A DNA stretch of 64,000 bases, from assembly GCF_014904695.1 (NCBI RefSeq), contig NZ_JACXXN010000005.1, positions 1 through 64,000 of the forward strand, in the 5' to 3' direction. Shown piece after piece: positions 28,101 to 35,920 of this stretch. The notes beneath the pieces were generated by a model, which was not told the origin of the DNA, searched no databases, and saw only the letters and a program-made list of their open reading frames with translations. Origin of the DNA: Nostoc sp. MG11. GTDB lineage: Bacteria > Cyanobacteriota > Cyanobacteriia > Cyanobacteriales > Nostocaceae. Both the position numbers and the translations under genes were made by a program. The stretch's first letter is position 1. The number at the start of each line of letters is the position of its first letter.

Positions 28101-28915
28101 AGGAAGAGTTACCGAATATGGGGGCGAATTTTACAATTACTTATTTGCCTAGCGCTCAAGTAGGTTTATCAATCAAAACCGAAGATATTAAACAGTGGCA
28201 TAATCAGTTGTTACTTAGTGTTGAATATCCCGATAGTGTTGGTTATTCTCAACTTAAGTTTGCTAAACTTGAATCTGAAATTGTTAGTCAGATGTTCGAT
28301 AATACCCAGCGAATCCAGGGAACACAAGCCACAAAAAATATTGTAGAAAATGCTTTTGCTGATTACAACATATTTCATTTTACTGGTCATGTCACTAACA
28401 ATTTGAGTGAGCCTAAAAAATCAGCATTGGTCTTAGCAGGTGAAGACAAACTAACTTTAGAAGAAATCCATCAAAAAAATCTCGCAAGTTTTAACCTTGT
28501 TACCCTGTCTGCTTGTGAAAATATAAGTACTATTAACCACAATATCAGCACTGAATATGTAGGTTTAGTCAGTAGTTTTCTGAGTGGAGGAGTTCCTCAT
28601 ATCGTTAGTACCCTTTGGACTGTAGAATCATCTGCTAGCGCCTTGGTGATGATAGAGTTTTACCGAAAGTTACAGCCAAATAAATCGGCAACTACTGCCT
28701 TAGCAGAAGCAACAATATGGCTGAAAGAACTAACTGCTGGAGAACTGACAAAATGGTATGAGGATTTATTGAATAATCTGCAACCAGAGGAGTTAAGAAT
28801 TAAAGCTTACTTGGCAACCCAGTTATATAGAAGTAGTAAAATGGTATTAGAGAAAAAGCTTTATAATCATCCTTACTACTGGGCAGCATTTATAATCACG
28901 GGTAAGCCGAATTAA
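25133..28915 (+). CDS. TPR-CHAT protease candidate
   Basis: A 1260-residue protein. Residues 1-145 repeat the module of the upstream gene; 150-330 is an acidic linker with four degenerate repeats around LIRNLGEQ.WEYD; about nine 34-residue TPRs fill 365-660 (for example AIASYDKAIELQPNYHEYWF); a helical part with SWR and Trp-rich stretches follows; the CHAT (caspase-HetF) domain occupies about 900-1260, with the catalytic pair His1086 (FHFTGH) and Cys1128 (LSACE) and the LSGGVPHIVSTLW block. CHAT domains are caspase-like cysteine proteases found in defence and cell-death systems. GTG at 25133 is preferred because it aligns with the start of the paralogue; ATG 25142 is possible. Confidence 0.85.
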   Translation: MRQMLRRLLHWLNRYWKRPFGSKQTRSLKGARRHKLVRSLPELTNADLEQLFAQLLEGVHQERGQQWVLSYLRRLENRVPAERWIDWLQMFGEKLLNSSTPNHQLATRMVQLGELDVGRIGDLAYDIGTRLLMQNLPAENLLPIEYENHEAQDSVATTMPEDTLSSSPGQELIRNLGEQSWEYDEQDDVVETIAPEEILPTSPGQELIRNLGEQLWEYDDQVAETVASAPENTAVEERLTDNLEKVRGEYEQKDAQTTEPAGFLVPAQEDSITNLGELRWGYEEENTPTTRSTKAANLITPTEPIWDNSLVNLEPDVAYTLDELWIRLDQSTNLVQQLASNLAIQTGNTPSIVERQTHQSNAVAPDQAWFYQGLQQAKTGDLLGAIASYDKAIELQPNYHEYWFNRGLTLFHLERFTEAITAYETAIELKPDFYKAWHKHGGTLGELGNFEEAIASFDKAIEIKPDYQEAWSSRGLALLKLGWLREAISSYDQALNLQPEDQENWYYRGIALAVGEQYEEAIASYDRALELQPEFHEVWIDRGVVLFNLGKWSEAIASWDRALSDQPDFYLAWFNRGIALDNLGRREEAIASYRKAIEIKPDFHLAWYNQAIALFHLEQYAEAIACYDSALQIKQDYWEAWIGRGTAAGHLVNPDGSTALQQGGYEGKLASYEEGLKHLRPDTHPEGWGRLHLAIGNTYYEQGKKNPKPRDDWRKAVAEYHQALLTLTSEDFAPLHLEVLQSLSKVLVGLGQTTQVPELQQRGTDLLQQLLSEATRSDESKKQLALKFSGFGQLAVDLAVESGDLVEAWEMAEQGKNSCLNWLLFGWSNEISSLNYGAVQQLLNPTTAIVYWHISPAALHTFILKDGAPSPILLFTPIQDVGTISSGETAVRLNELPLPEAARRLVEFEDWLEDWHQQYQGYNTAQDKESKAKHSWRVDMEQKLLQLKNILNISTIVQELEGVTQLILILHRDLHRLPIHVLFHLSSPSQEELPNMGANFTITYLPSAQVGLSIKTEDIKQWHNQLLLSVEYPDSVGYSQLKFAKLESEIVSQMFDNTQRIQGTQATKNIVENAFADYNIFHFTGHVTNNLSEPKKSALVLAGEDKLTLEEIHQKNLASFNLVTLSACENISTINHNISTEYVGLVSSFLSGGVPHIVSTLWTVESSASALVMIEFYRKLQPNKSATTALAEATIWLKELTAGELTKWYEDLLNNLQPEELRIKAYLATQLYRSSKMVLEKKLYNHPYYWAAFIITGKPN

Positions 28916-29344
28916 AGTTTTTAGATGTTAAATAGCGGTTAAAAATTTGAAAACTGTTAAATTTAATCGTGTTAAATTCTTCCAGTCTCAAATGTGATAA
29001 AGAATAATCTCCACCTATATAACTTTACAGAATATTACGCTATGTTAAATATTCCTGTTGTGTCACCACAGGCTAGCAATAAACATGAAATCAAAAAAAA
29101 TAACGAAAACCAATAAAAGACACTATTTATATGTATTATTTTAGACAATATATCTAAAATAAACTACAATCTAAACTTTTAATTTTTTTGTTCATTTAAA
29201 ATTAAAATTTGAAAAGTTTTCTCCTATAACTTTTGAGAGAGACAAAACTTATTCCAAGAGGCTGATGAGAATTAGAGTAAAAAATGTAGAAATGGTATTA
29301 TTACATTTGTACATTTGTGAAGAAATAGTTTTTTCTTATAACCT
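28916..29344. other. AT-rich spacer
   Basis: About 430 bp of very AT-rich DNA between the TPR-CHAT and CAAD genes, low in HIP1 sites. It should hold the CAAD promoter. No ORF, hairpin with T-run or repeat array of note. Confidence 0.5.
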
Positions 29345-29800
29345 ATGGAAAGCCAAGTACAACAATCAGAATTCGTCGATGTTACCTCACCAAAGAGTAT
29401 GACAATGGTTCAAACTTCAGAACCAGGAAATTTGTCAACACTACCAAGTGCTAATAAATCTAGCGATAAAGCGTCAGAAATAGGCAGAAAAATTTCTAAC
29501 TTTTTGGAACGCTTACCGGAATACGTAGTCAACTTCTTCAATGAATACAAGTTACCAGTTATTAGCTTTGCTTTGCTTGTGGTGGGGGTTACTGGACTCA
29601 GGGTACTATTGGCAATAGTAGATGCAATAAATGATATTCCGCTTGTGTGTCCATTTTTTGAGTTGATTGGAATTGGTTACGTAACTTGGTCTGTTTTTCG
29701 CTATTTTCTCAAAGCTTCTACTCGCCAAGAATTAGCCGCAGAAATGCGCTCTATTAAAGAGCAAATTGCAGGCGAAAATGTCTCAGAGCCAATGAGTTAA
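29345..29800 (+). CDS. Stand-alone CAAD-domain membrane protein
   Basis: A 151-residue protein: a polar N-terminus (1-60), then the cyanobacterial aminoacyl-tRNA synthetase appended domain with two membrane helices, VISFALLVVGVTGLRVLLAIVDAINDIPLVCPFFELIGIGYVTWSVFRYFL, and a charged tail. The same domain is inserted into valS at 47085 ([21 protein letters not shown]). CAAD anchors some synthetases to thylakoids in Anabaena-type cyanobacteria; plant CURT1 proteins are related and shape thylakoid membranes. This copy has no synthetase, so a membrane-curving or scaffolding role is more likely. Confidence 0.88.
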   Translation: MESQVQQSEFVDVTSPKSMTMVQTSEPGNLSTLPSANKSSDKASEIGRKISNFLERLPEYVVNFFNEYKLPVISFALLVVGVTGLRVLLAIVDAINDIPLVCPFFELIGIGYVTWSVFRYFLKASTRQELAAEMRSIKEQIAGENVSEPMS

Positions 29801-30273
29801 ACGTAGCATGGTAGTGACTAAAAAAGTTTGTACTTTTTTGCAAAGTTTCTCTGTATATAATTGCTGCGAAATCTGGTTGAAAATGGCAGTCAATAAAGCA
29901 TGTCTACCTTAGAAGCTTGGTAAATGAGCTGGGTTGACGTGCTTTTGTATCTGTTTTATTGAAAGTAGATTACTAATTGCGATCTCGCCATATCTGCATT
30001 TAGCTGCTTCGTTTCAGGATAGTGTTTTGCTCACTAGCAATTTGCAGAAATTAGGTTTTGGGTTTTAGTCTCGAATTTTGGCATTGCTGATTGAGAAGAT
30101 GGATTTTGTCTCACACAGAGGCGCAGCGAAAAGTATGTAGCAAGTGGCTTCTGGCGATAGCGTAGCGGTAGCGAGTCATCGTACTACGCCTTGCTTGGTC
30201 TTGTAGAGAAGGACTCATAGACGCGGTAGCGGCTTGCCCCAGGGTAGGACGCAAAGAGAAGCAAGAAATCAGA

Positions 30274-30381
30274 ACTTACGCACTCAGATCCCCCAACCCC
30301 CTTTTTAAGGGGGCTTTACACGTTCCCCCCTTAAAAAGGGGGGTTAGGGGGGATCAGGGTTTCAGGCTTCAGTGCGTAAGT
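30274..30381. mobile_element. MITE-like element, 108 bp
   Basis: Ends are perfect 11-nt inverted repeats ACTTACGCACT and AGTGCGTAAGT. Inside them are longer imperfect arms, GATCCCCCAACCCCC with CTTTTTAAGGGGG and their complements, so the whole element folds into one long hairpin. It encodes nothing. No target-site duplication is obvious. Confidence 0.8.
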
Positions 30382-30480
30382 CCTAGAAATGCTTAACTGA
30401 ACTGTATTGAGATATAGCCGTAGTCACATAGGTTATGACTGTGTTGATTGCAACAGAGCAATAAGGCAACTAGGTTTATA

Positions 30481-30514
30481 CGGGCTAAACGCCCCGCTAC
30501 TGCGCTTCAGCACT
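30481..30514 (+). repeat. Dispersed 34-nt repeat, copy 2
   Basis: CGGGCTAAACGCC then CCGCTACTGCGCTTCAGCACT; the inverse of 24891-24924 with one mismatch. Confidence 0.85.
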
Positions 30515-30628
30515 AGTACCTCAACAGATTAGGAAATGCTATATATGATTCTGACTTAAGAAAGACGCTAAAAATATTATTAAATTACAAAATATTTTTA
30601 TTAATTTATAGTATAGGAACTCCCTTCA

Positions 30629-32308
30629 ATGGGTGAAACACAAAGTTTAATTGAATTTAAGTTGTTTGCTCCTCGGAATCAGGGAGCAAATTTAATTGGG
30701 TATTTTTCTAGTTGGCAAGAAATACCAATGCAAAAGGGTGAAGATGGGTATTTTCGGACTCAAGTAAAACTAGAAGACGGCGTTTATGAATACAAGTTTC
30801 GCGTTCAAAGCAAAAGTCCAAATTTTGCACCTGATGAATGGGTAGATGTGATTGACCCCAACACAACAGATGTTAATGAACAAAAAAAACTTGGACTATT
30901 GCGGATAAAAGATGGGCAACGCATTGTTGATACTTACATTTGGCAGCACGACGAAACATCGTTACCTGATAATCGAGAATTAGTTATATATGAAATGCAC
31001 GTTGCAGATTTTACAGGTGATGAGGTTGATCCAGACAAACGAGGTAAATATTTAGGAGTAATTGAAAAGTTAGATTATCTCTGTGAATTGGGAATTAACG
31101 CAATTGAATTAATGCCAGTCAATGAGTACCCTGGTGATTATAGCTGGGGTTATAAAGTGCGTCACTTCTTCGCTACAGAATCTAGTTATGGTTCAACAGA
31201 AGATTTAAAGCAGTTGATTGACGAGTGTCATGGTAGAGGCATTCGCGTTTTCATGGATGGAATTTATAACCATACAGATGAAGAATGCCCTTTAATGTTG
31301 ATTGATCAGAATTACTGGTACTATGAACATAAACATTATCCAGAAGACCCAGATAATTACTGGGGCCCAGAGTTTAACTATAATAATTACGATGAAAAAT
31401 TAGATGTTAAGCCTGCATGGAAATATGTTGGGGACGTAGTGCAATTTTGGATTCAGGAGTATCACATTGATGGAATTCGTTTTGATGCAGTCAGCCAATT
31501 AGCTAACTTTGAATTTTTAGACTGGCTGGCTAAGCAAGCGAAAAACCACGCAGCACCCAAGCAGTTTTATAATATTGCCGAACGTATTCCCGATACAAGT
31601 ACTGTAGTCAAGCCAGACGGCCCCCTAGATGCTTGTTGGCATGAGAGTTTTCACTACTTTATAGTGCCACTGATTTGTGGAGAAAAATTTGAATTAGAAC
31701 AACTCAAGCAGGTTTTAGATCCCAAACAGCAAGGATATGCGATCGCCCTAAATGTGATAAATTATTTGGCAACCCACGATCGCCAGCGTCTATTTCGAGA
31801 ATTAGGCAATCATGGTGTCTTTGATGCAGCTGCGTTTGGGCGAGCGAAGTTAGCAGCCATCCTCTTAATGACAGCGATGGGTATACCAATGCTGTGGATG
31901 GGAGAAGAGTTTGGCGAACACCAACCCAAAAGCGAAAGTGTGACTAAGCCGCAGAAAATTACTTGGTCTTTGTTGGAAGACAAGCAGAATCGAGATTTAC
32001 TTGAGTTTTACAAAAAACTTATTGCTTTACGCAAAGAAAATTTAGCCCTGCAAAGTGACAATATAGAATTTTTCCACGAAAACACCGATGCTAAAGTGCT
32101 AGCGTACGCCCGCTGGGATGAGCAGGATTCTTATGTTGTCGTCGTAGCAAATTTCTCCGACCAAAATTTAAATAAATATGAAATTTCAGACTTCCCAACA
32201 GCTGAATACTGGCGAGACTGGTTTGGGAACTGTGAAGTAGAAGCTGGGGAGGATTGTCTAATCACAAACTTGCCAAGTTATACAGCCAAGATATTTGTTT
32301 CTCAGTAG
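30629..32308 (+). CDS. GH13 alpha-amylase family enzyme
   Basis: A 559-residue glycoside hydrolase. An N-terminal CBM48/E-set domain (about 1-95, YFSSWQEIPMQKGEDGYFRT, YEYKFRV) is followed by the TIM barrel with conserved regions VFMDGIYNHT, GIRFDAVSQL (nucleophile Asp286), NIAERIP (acid/base Glu318) and NYLATHDRQR (Asp384), and a C-terminal beta domain. The layout resembles glycogen-branching or trehalohydrolase-type enzymes but is shorter than GlgB, so alpha-glucan hydrolysis or transfer is certain while the exact specificity is not. Monocistronic, after a repeat-rich spacer. Confidence 0.88.
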   Translation: MGETQSLIEFKLFAPRNQGANLIGYFSSWQEIPMQKGEDGYFRTQVKLEDGVYEYKFRVQSKSPNFAPDEWVDVIDPNTTDVNEQKKLGLLRIKDGQRIVDTYIWQHDETSLPDNRELVIYEMHVADFTGDEVDPDKRGKYLGVIEKLDYLCELGINAIELMPVNEYPGDYSWGYKVRHFFATESSYGSTEDLKQLIDECHGRGIRVFMDGIYNHTDEECPLMLIDQNYWYYEHKHYPEDPDNYWGPEFNYNNYDEKLDVKPAWKYVGDVVQFWIQEYHIDGIRFDAVSQLANFEFLDWLAKQAKNHAAPKQFYNIAERIPDTSTVVKPDGPLDACWHESFHYFIVPLICGEKFELEQLKQVLDPKQQGYAIALNVINYLATHDRQRLFRELGNHGVFDAAAFGRAKLAAILLMTAMGIPMLWMGEEFGEHQPKSESVTKPQKITWSLLEDKQNRDLLEFYKKLIALRKENLALQSDNIEFFHENTDAKVLAYARWDEQDSYVVVVANFSDQNLNKYEISDFPTAEYWRDWFGNCEVEAGEDCLITNLPSYTAKIFVSQ

Positions 32309-32400
32309 TAGCAACAAAGTTGATTCCACATCCAGCTTGAGGGCTGTGATATTATGGGAGACTGCTGCATACATTTAGAAAACTAGAAATTAAATCGATC

Positions 32401-32670
32401 ATGGCTCTGACGCAACTGCGAAAACAGGAAATAATCTCCAACTACCAAGTTCACGAAACCGATACCGGCTCTGCCGAAGTCCAGGTTGCCATGTTAACTG
32501 AGCGTATCAACCGCCTCAGCGAACATCTCCAAGCAAACAAGAAAGACCATTCTTCCCGGCGGGGACTTTTAAAGCTAATTGGTCAGCGCAAGAGTCTTCT
32601 AGCTTATATCCAGCAAGGAAGCCGGGAAAAGTATCTAGCTTTAATTGCTCGTCTCGGTATTCGTGGATAG
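32401..32670 (+). CDS. rpsO: 30S ribosomal protein S15
   Basis: An 89-residue protein, the normal length. [61 protein letters not shown] and the [12 protein letters not shown] ending are all conserved. S15 binds 16S rRNA early in small-subunit assembly and in other bacteria represses its own translation; an AT-rich leader lies upstream. It is followed by the PAM68 gene 12 bp later, and a hairpin after that ends the unit. Confidence 0.98.
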   Translation: MALTQLRKQEIISNYQVHETDTGSAEVQVAMLTERINRLSEHLQANKKDHSSRRGLLKLIGQRKSLLAYIQQGSREKYLALIARLGIRG

Positions 32671-32682
32671 GAGCGAAAGCTT

Positions 32683-33153
32683 ATGTCTACTGAAGAATCT
32701 GAACGCAGTCGCTTGCCTTTTGAACCAAATAAAAAGCGCCAAAAACCCGCAAAAACTCAAAATAAGCCCCCAGCAAAGTTAAAGACTTCTGAGGAACAGG
32801 CTCGCAAGCAACCGCCTTACACCAAAGAAGAAATGACAATCCCCCAAGTCGTCAGTCAACGGATGATTCGACGAGTGGCTGGATTCTGTGGTATCCCAAC
32901 AGCTTTGGGCATTACTACCCTAGTTGTCAGCTATCTACTTGCCATCTACTCTGACATCACACTACCTCCCATCGCCGTGTTGTTGGTCAATATGGGATTA
33001 TTTGGTTTGGGGGTGTTAGGGATAACTTACGGCGTTCTCTCTGCCTCTTGGGATGAAGAAAGAGTTGGAAGTCTAATGGGTTTTGGCGAATTCAGCATCA
33101 ATTGGGGACGAATGGTGGCAGTTTGGCGCGAAACTCGGCAAAAGAAAGTATAG
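32683..33153 (+). CDS. PAM68-type photosystem assembly protein
   Basis: A 156-residue protein: a charged, Lys/Pro/Gln-rich N-terminus (1-60), then IPQVVSQRMIRRVAGFCGIPTALG leading to two membrane helices (about 70-92 and 100-122) and a conserved end SASWDEERVGSLMGFGEFSINWGRM. These features match the PAM68 family (Synechocystis Sll0933), which helps photosystem II assembly near CP47 in thylakoids. Co-transcribed with rpsO, 12 bp downstream of its stop. Confidence 0.88.
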   Translation: MSTEESERSRLPFEPNKKRQKPAKTQNKPPAKLKTSEEQARKQPPYTKEEMTIPQVVSQRMIRRVAGFCGIPTALGITTLVVSYLLAIYSDITLPPIAVLLVNMGLFGLGVLGITYGVLSASWDEERVGSLMGFGEFSINWGRMVAVWRETRQKKV

Positions 33154-33205
33154 TTACCAGCGCTCAGGCATCAATTAACTGCGAGATTGGGTAAATTTTA
33201 AAGTG

Positions 33206-33239
33206 AATGTTGAAGTTGAAACCTTATAACTTCAACATT
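33206..33239 (+). terminator. Candidate terminator of rpsO-PAM68
   Basis: AATGTTGAAGTT and AACTTCAACATT (12-nt perfect arms, 10-nt loop) are followed by an AT-rich stretch (GCTAATTAAAATTTT). The T-run is short, so efficiency is uncertain. Confidence 0.55.
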
Positions 33240-33405
33240 GCTAATTAAAATTTTATAATTATTTTTGTACCCAATATTCAGTTACTAAGTATTAAAGTGA
33301 CTGAGCGCTGTATCTTATTTTAATTATTTGTAATTAAGCAGATAGGCAACAATAAAGTTATGCCTCTTTACTAAAGAATTTACTTTAATAATTAGGAACT
33401 TTCGT

Positions 33406-34464
33406 ATGATTGTCGTAATGAAAAGTGGTTCCCCTGAAGCGGAAATAAATCGCATTAGCGAGGAACTGACCAGCTGGGGATTAACACCAGAAAAAATTGT
33501 TGGTCAACACAAAGTAGTGATTGGTCTAGTAGGTGAAACCGCTAGCTTAGACCCGCTACAAATTCAGGAAGTTAGCCCCTGGATTGAGCAAGTATTGCGG
33601 GTAGAGCAACCTTACAAACGGGTTAGCCGCCAGTTCCGCCACGGGGAAGCTTCTGAAGTTGTGGTTGACACTCCCAATGGAGTAGTTGTATTTGGTGAAC
33701 ACCACCCTTTGGTAGTCGTTGCAGGCCCCTGCTCCGTAGAAAATGAAGAAATGATTGTAGAGACGGCGCGGCGCGTCAAGACAGCTGGAGCAAAATTTTT
33801 GCGGGGTGGGGCATACAAACCCCGAACTTCTCCTTACGCCTTTCAAGGACATGGCGAGAGTGCTCTGGAATTATTGGCGATCGCACGAGAAGTCAGCGGA
33901 CTAGGTATTATTACAGAAGTGATGGACGCCACCGACCTAGATAAAATCGCAGAAATTGCTGATATCATCCAGGTAGGCGCAAGGAATATGCAGAATTTCT
34001 CCATGCTGAAAAAGGTGGGAGCGCAGTCCAAACCAGTTCTCTTGAAGCGGGGAATGGCGGCTACCATTGAAGACTGGTTGATGGCAGCAGAGTATATTCT
34101 GGCAGCGGGAAATCCCAATGTAATTTTATGTGAACGGGGAATTCGCACCTTTGATCGCCAGTATACTAGAAATACACTGGATATATCAGTAGTACCAGTG
34201 TTGCGAAAGCTAACTCACCTGCCAATCATGATTGACCCCAGCCACGGCACAGGCTGGTCTGAGTTTGTACCTTCAATGGCAATGGCTGCGATCGCAGCTG
34301 GCACTGATTCCCTGATGATTGAGGTTCACCCCAATCCCGCTAAAGCCTTATCCGATGGGCCGCAATCTTTGACACCAGACCGTTTCGACAACCTGATGCC
34401 AGAATTAGCAGTGATTGCTAAAGCAGTAGGACGCTGGCAACAACCAGCGGTGGCGATCGCTTAA
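33406..34464 (+). CDS. aroF: 3-deoxy-7-phosphoheptulonate synthase (DAHP synthase)
   Basis: A 352-residue type I-beta DAHP synthase: an N-terminal ferredoxin-like regulatory domain (about 1-75), then the TIM barrel with VVAGPCSVENEEMIVETA, KFLRGGAYKPRTSPYAFQG, KPVLLKRGM and the closing PIMIDPSHGTG. It condenses phosphoenolpyruvate and erythrose 4-phosphate, the first step of the shikimate pathway. The ferredoxin-like domain usually carries feedback inhibition by aromatic amino acids. Monocistronic; an intrinsic terminator lies downstream at 34503. Confidence 0.96.
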   Translation: MIVVMKSGSPEAEINRISEELTSWGLTPEKIVGQHKVVIGLVGETASLDPLQIQEVSPWIEQVLRVEQPYKRVSRQFRHGEASEVVVDTPNGVVVFGEHHPLVVVAGPCSVENEEMIVETARRVKTAGAKFLRGGAYKPRTSPYAFQGHGESALELLAIAREVSGLGIITEVMDATDLDKIAEIADIIQVGARNMQNFSMLKKVGAQSKPVLLKRGMAATIEDWLMAAEYILAAGNPNVILCERGIRTFDRQYTRNTLDISVVPVLRKLTHLPIMIDPSHGTGWSEFVPSMAMAAIAAGTDSLMIEVHPNPAKALSDGPQSLTPDRFDNLMPELAVIAKAVGRWQQPAVAIA

Positions 34465-34502
34465 AATTCGGTGAGTAACTTCATTTATAAAGCTAATTAA
34501 GG

Positions 34503-34528
34503 AGCATCTATCATGCTAGATGCTTTTT
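34503..34528 (+). terminator. Intrinsic terminator of aroF
   Basis: AGCATCTA and TAGATGCT (8-nt arms, 6-nt loop) are followed directly by TTTT and ATAATTTT, about 40 bp after the aroF stop. Confidence 0.7.
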
Positions 34529-34603
34529 ATAATTTTGGTTAGAACAGACAACATCTTGCACCAAGAGCTAATTAAATCTACTAGTTTATATGAAACTTGA
34601 GAA

Positions 34604-35023
34604 CTAACCCCAGGCAATAACAATAAAAACGGCAATTAGCGAAACCAAACCAAATAGAATAATTGAACCAACAGTAATGGTCATCAGATTATACGAGCGA
34701 ATTGGTCTATATAAATAGTCATTTCGCTTCAGTGATTGAACCGCCACCAGGTATATAAATATAGCTATAATTAACAGAAAAATGCCTAAAGCAATTACAC
34801 TCAAACCAATGATGTGAGTCCATCTTGCGTTAATAACTGTACTATTATCAGGAAACGCTTGATGGAGCGCACTAAAAATCCGATCAAAAGCAATACCAAA
34901 TCCAATCAAAGATAAGCAATTCTGAATCCAGCTTGTTAAGGTTCGTTCAGCAGCAGCGCGATTGCGCTCTTTAGCTAATTCGTTAGTGAGATTAGTGAGT
35001 TTCTTGAAAGGGTTAGAACTCAT
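34604..35023 (-). CDS. DUF202 membrane protein (YidH-like), copy 1
   Basis: A 139-residue protein beginning with a charged stretch LAKERNRAAAERTLTSWIQNCLSLIGFGIAFDRI, the DUF202 signature, and three membrane helices. The gene after it on the same strand (35082) is a paralogue with LAKERNRAAAERTLMAWIRTCLTLISFGF. DUF202 proteins share the YidH fold and have no established role. The divergent charged N-termini suggest a cytosolic end. Tandem duplication is likely. Confidence 0.88.
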   Translation of the reverse strand: MSSNPFKKLTNLTNELAKERNRAAAERTLTSWIQNCLSLIGFGIAFDRIFSALHQAFPDNSTVINARWTHIIGLSVIALGIFLLIIAIFIYLVAVQSLKRNDYLYRPIRSYNLMTITVGSIILFGLVSLIAVFIVIAWG

Positions 35024-35081
35024 GAGCAGCTTTTTGGACTGAGCAGAATTGATAGCAAACGTAAGAATTCCATAAGCAAAA

Positions 35082-35495
35082 TTAAAAAGTTGCCTTTACC
35101 AAAATCCCCACAAATGCAAAAATACCAATGCAGACTAGTGCGATCGCAACAGTCAATCCCAAAGAGCGGCGAGGGTTATAAAGATATTCCTCGTGACTCT
35201 GGATATGACGTAGTTCTTTACCGTGTTCTATTGCTGCAACGATCATGGCATACGTACCCAGAATAATAAAAGCAATACTCAAAATACGAGAAAGACGCAC
35301 AGGATTGATGTTTTTAGCCACTTCCAAGCTATAGACAGCACTCACTATCGCATCAATCCCAAAGCCAAAGCTGATTAGGGTAAGACAGGTGCGAATCCAT
35401 GCCATCAAAGTACGCTCAGCCGCAGCTCGGTTGCGCTCTTTGGCAAGTTCAGCTTGAATATTAATTGGTTTGCGAGTAGGGATAGGATCATTCAT
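35082..35495 (-). CDS. DUF202 membrane protein (YidH-like), copy 2
   Basis: A 137-residue paralogue of the preceding gene: three hydrophobic segments, the RTLMAWIRTCLTLISFGFGID block with conserved Arg and Trp, and a short polar loop HGKELRHIQSHEEYLYNPRRSLGL. The two genes are in the same direction with 58 bp between them, the downstream copy (34604) starting just after this one ends, so they are probably co-transcribed. Function unknown. Confidence 0.88.
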   Translation of the reverse strand: MNDPIPTRKPINIQAELAKERNRAAAERTLMAWIRTCLTLISFGFGIDAIVSAVYSLEVAKNINPVRLSRILSIAFIILGTYAMIVAAIEHGKELRHIQSHEEYLYNPRRSLGLTVAIALVCIGIFAFVGILVKATF

Positions 35496-35920
35496 TTTGA
35501 ATCAGCTAAATTTTAGCAAATTTCCTCACATTTTATCTCTCATGAAAACATAAATATAATCTATTAAATATTGGAAGAATTAATTTCAGTTTGAATTAAT
35601 TATTATAGAGATTTAGTAACTGTATAACTTATTTTTTTTATCTATATTTTGTCAATTTACGTCCTACTTAAACTCTTTTGTAGACTTTGAACCAATACTG
35701 TGTAATAAATATTAACGTATGCGTTAAAACAATTATGAAGTTACTGATTTACTTTGTAACAACCGTAACAAAATCGATGTCACTTAATAAAGGAAAATCT
35801 GTTTGATAATCTGCAAACACCTGCATAATTTTTTGACCTTCGAGCGATCAATCAATACAATACCCATGTGCATGAGAAGCTTTACCTAGGCTGTCATGCA
35901 ACAACATTGAGGAATGCACA
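35496..35920. other. AT-rich regulatory spacer
   Basis: About 425 bp between the divergent DUF202 pair and sucrose-phosphate synthase. It is AT-rich and contains the motif TTGTAACAACCGTAACAAAA near 35757-35776. Promoters for both sides are expected. No ORF or RNA gene was seen. Confidence 0.5.

Larger units (their letters stand above)
29801..30628. other. Repeat-rich 830-bp intergenic stretch
   Basis: No gene was found. It holds, in order: AT-rich DNA, GAGGCGCAGCGAAAAG-type and GATAGCGTAGCGGTAGC-type repeat sequence (30110-30250), a MITE-like element at 30274-30381 and the second copy of the 34-nt repeat at 30481. The last 100 bp are AT-rich and probably carry the promoter of the GH13 gene. 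Confidence 0.7.
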
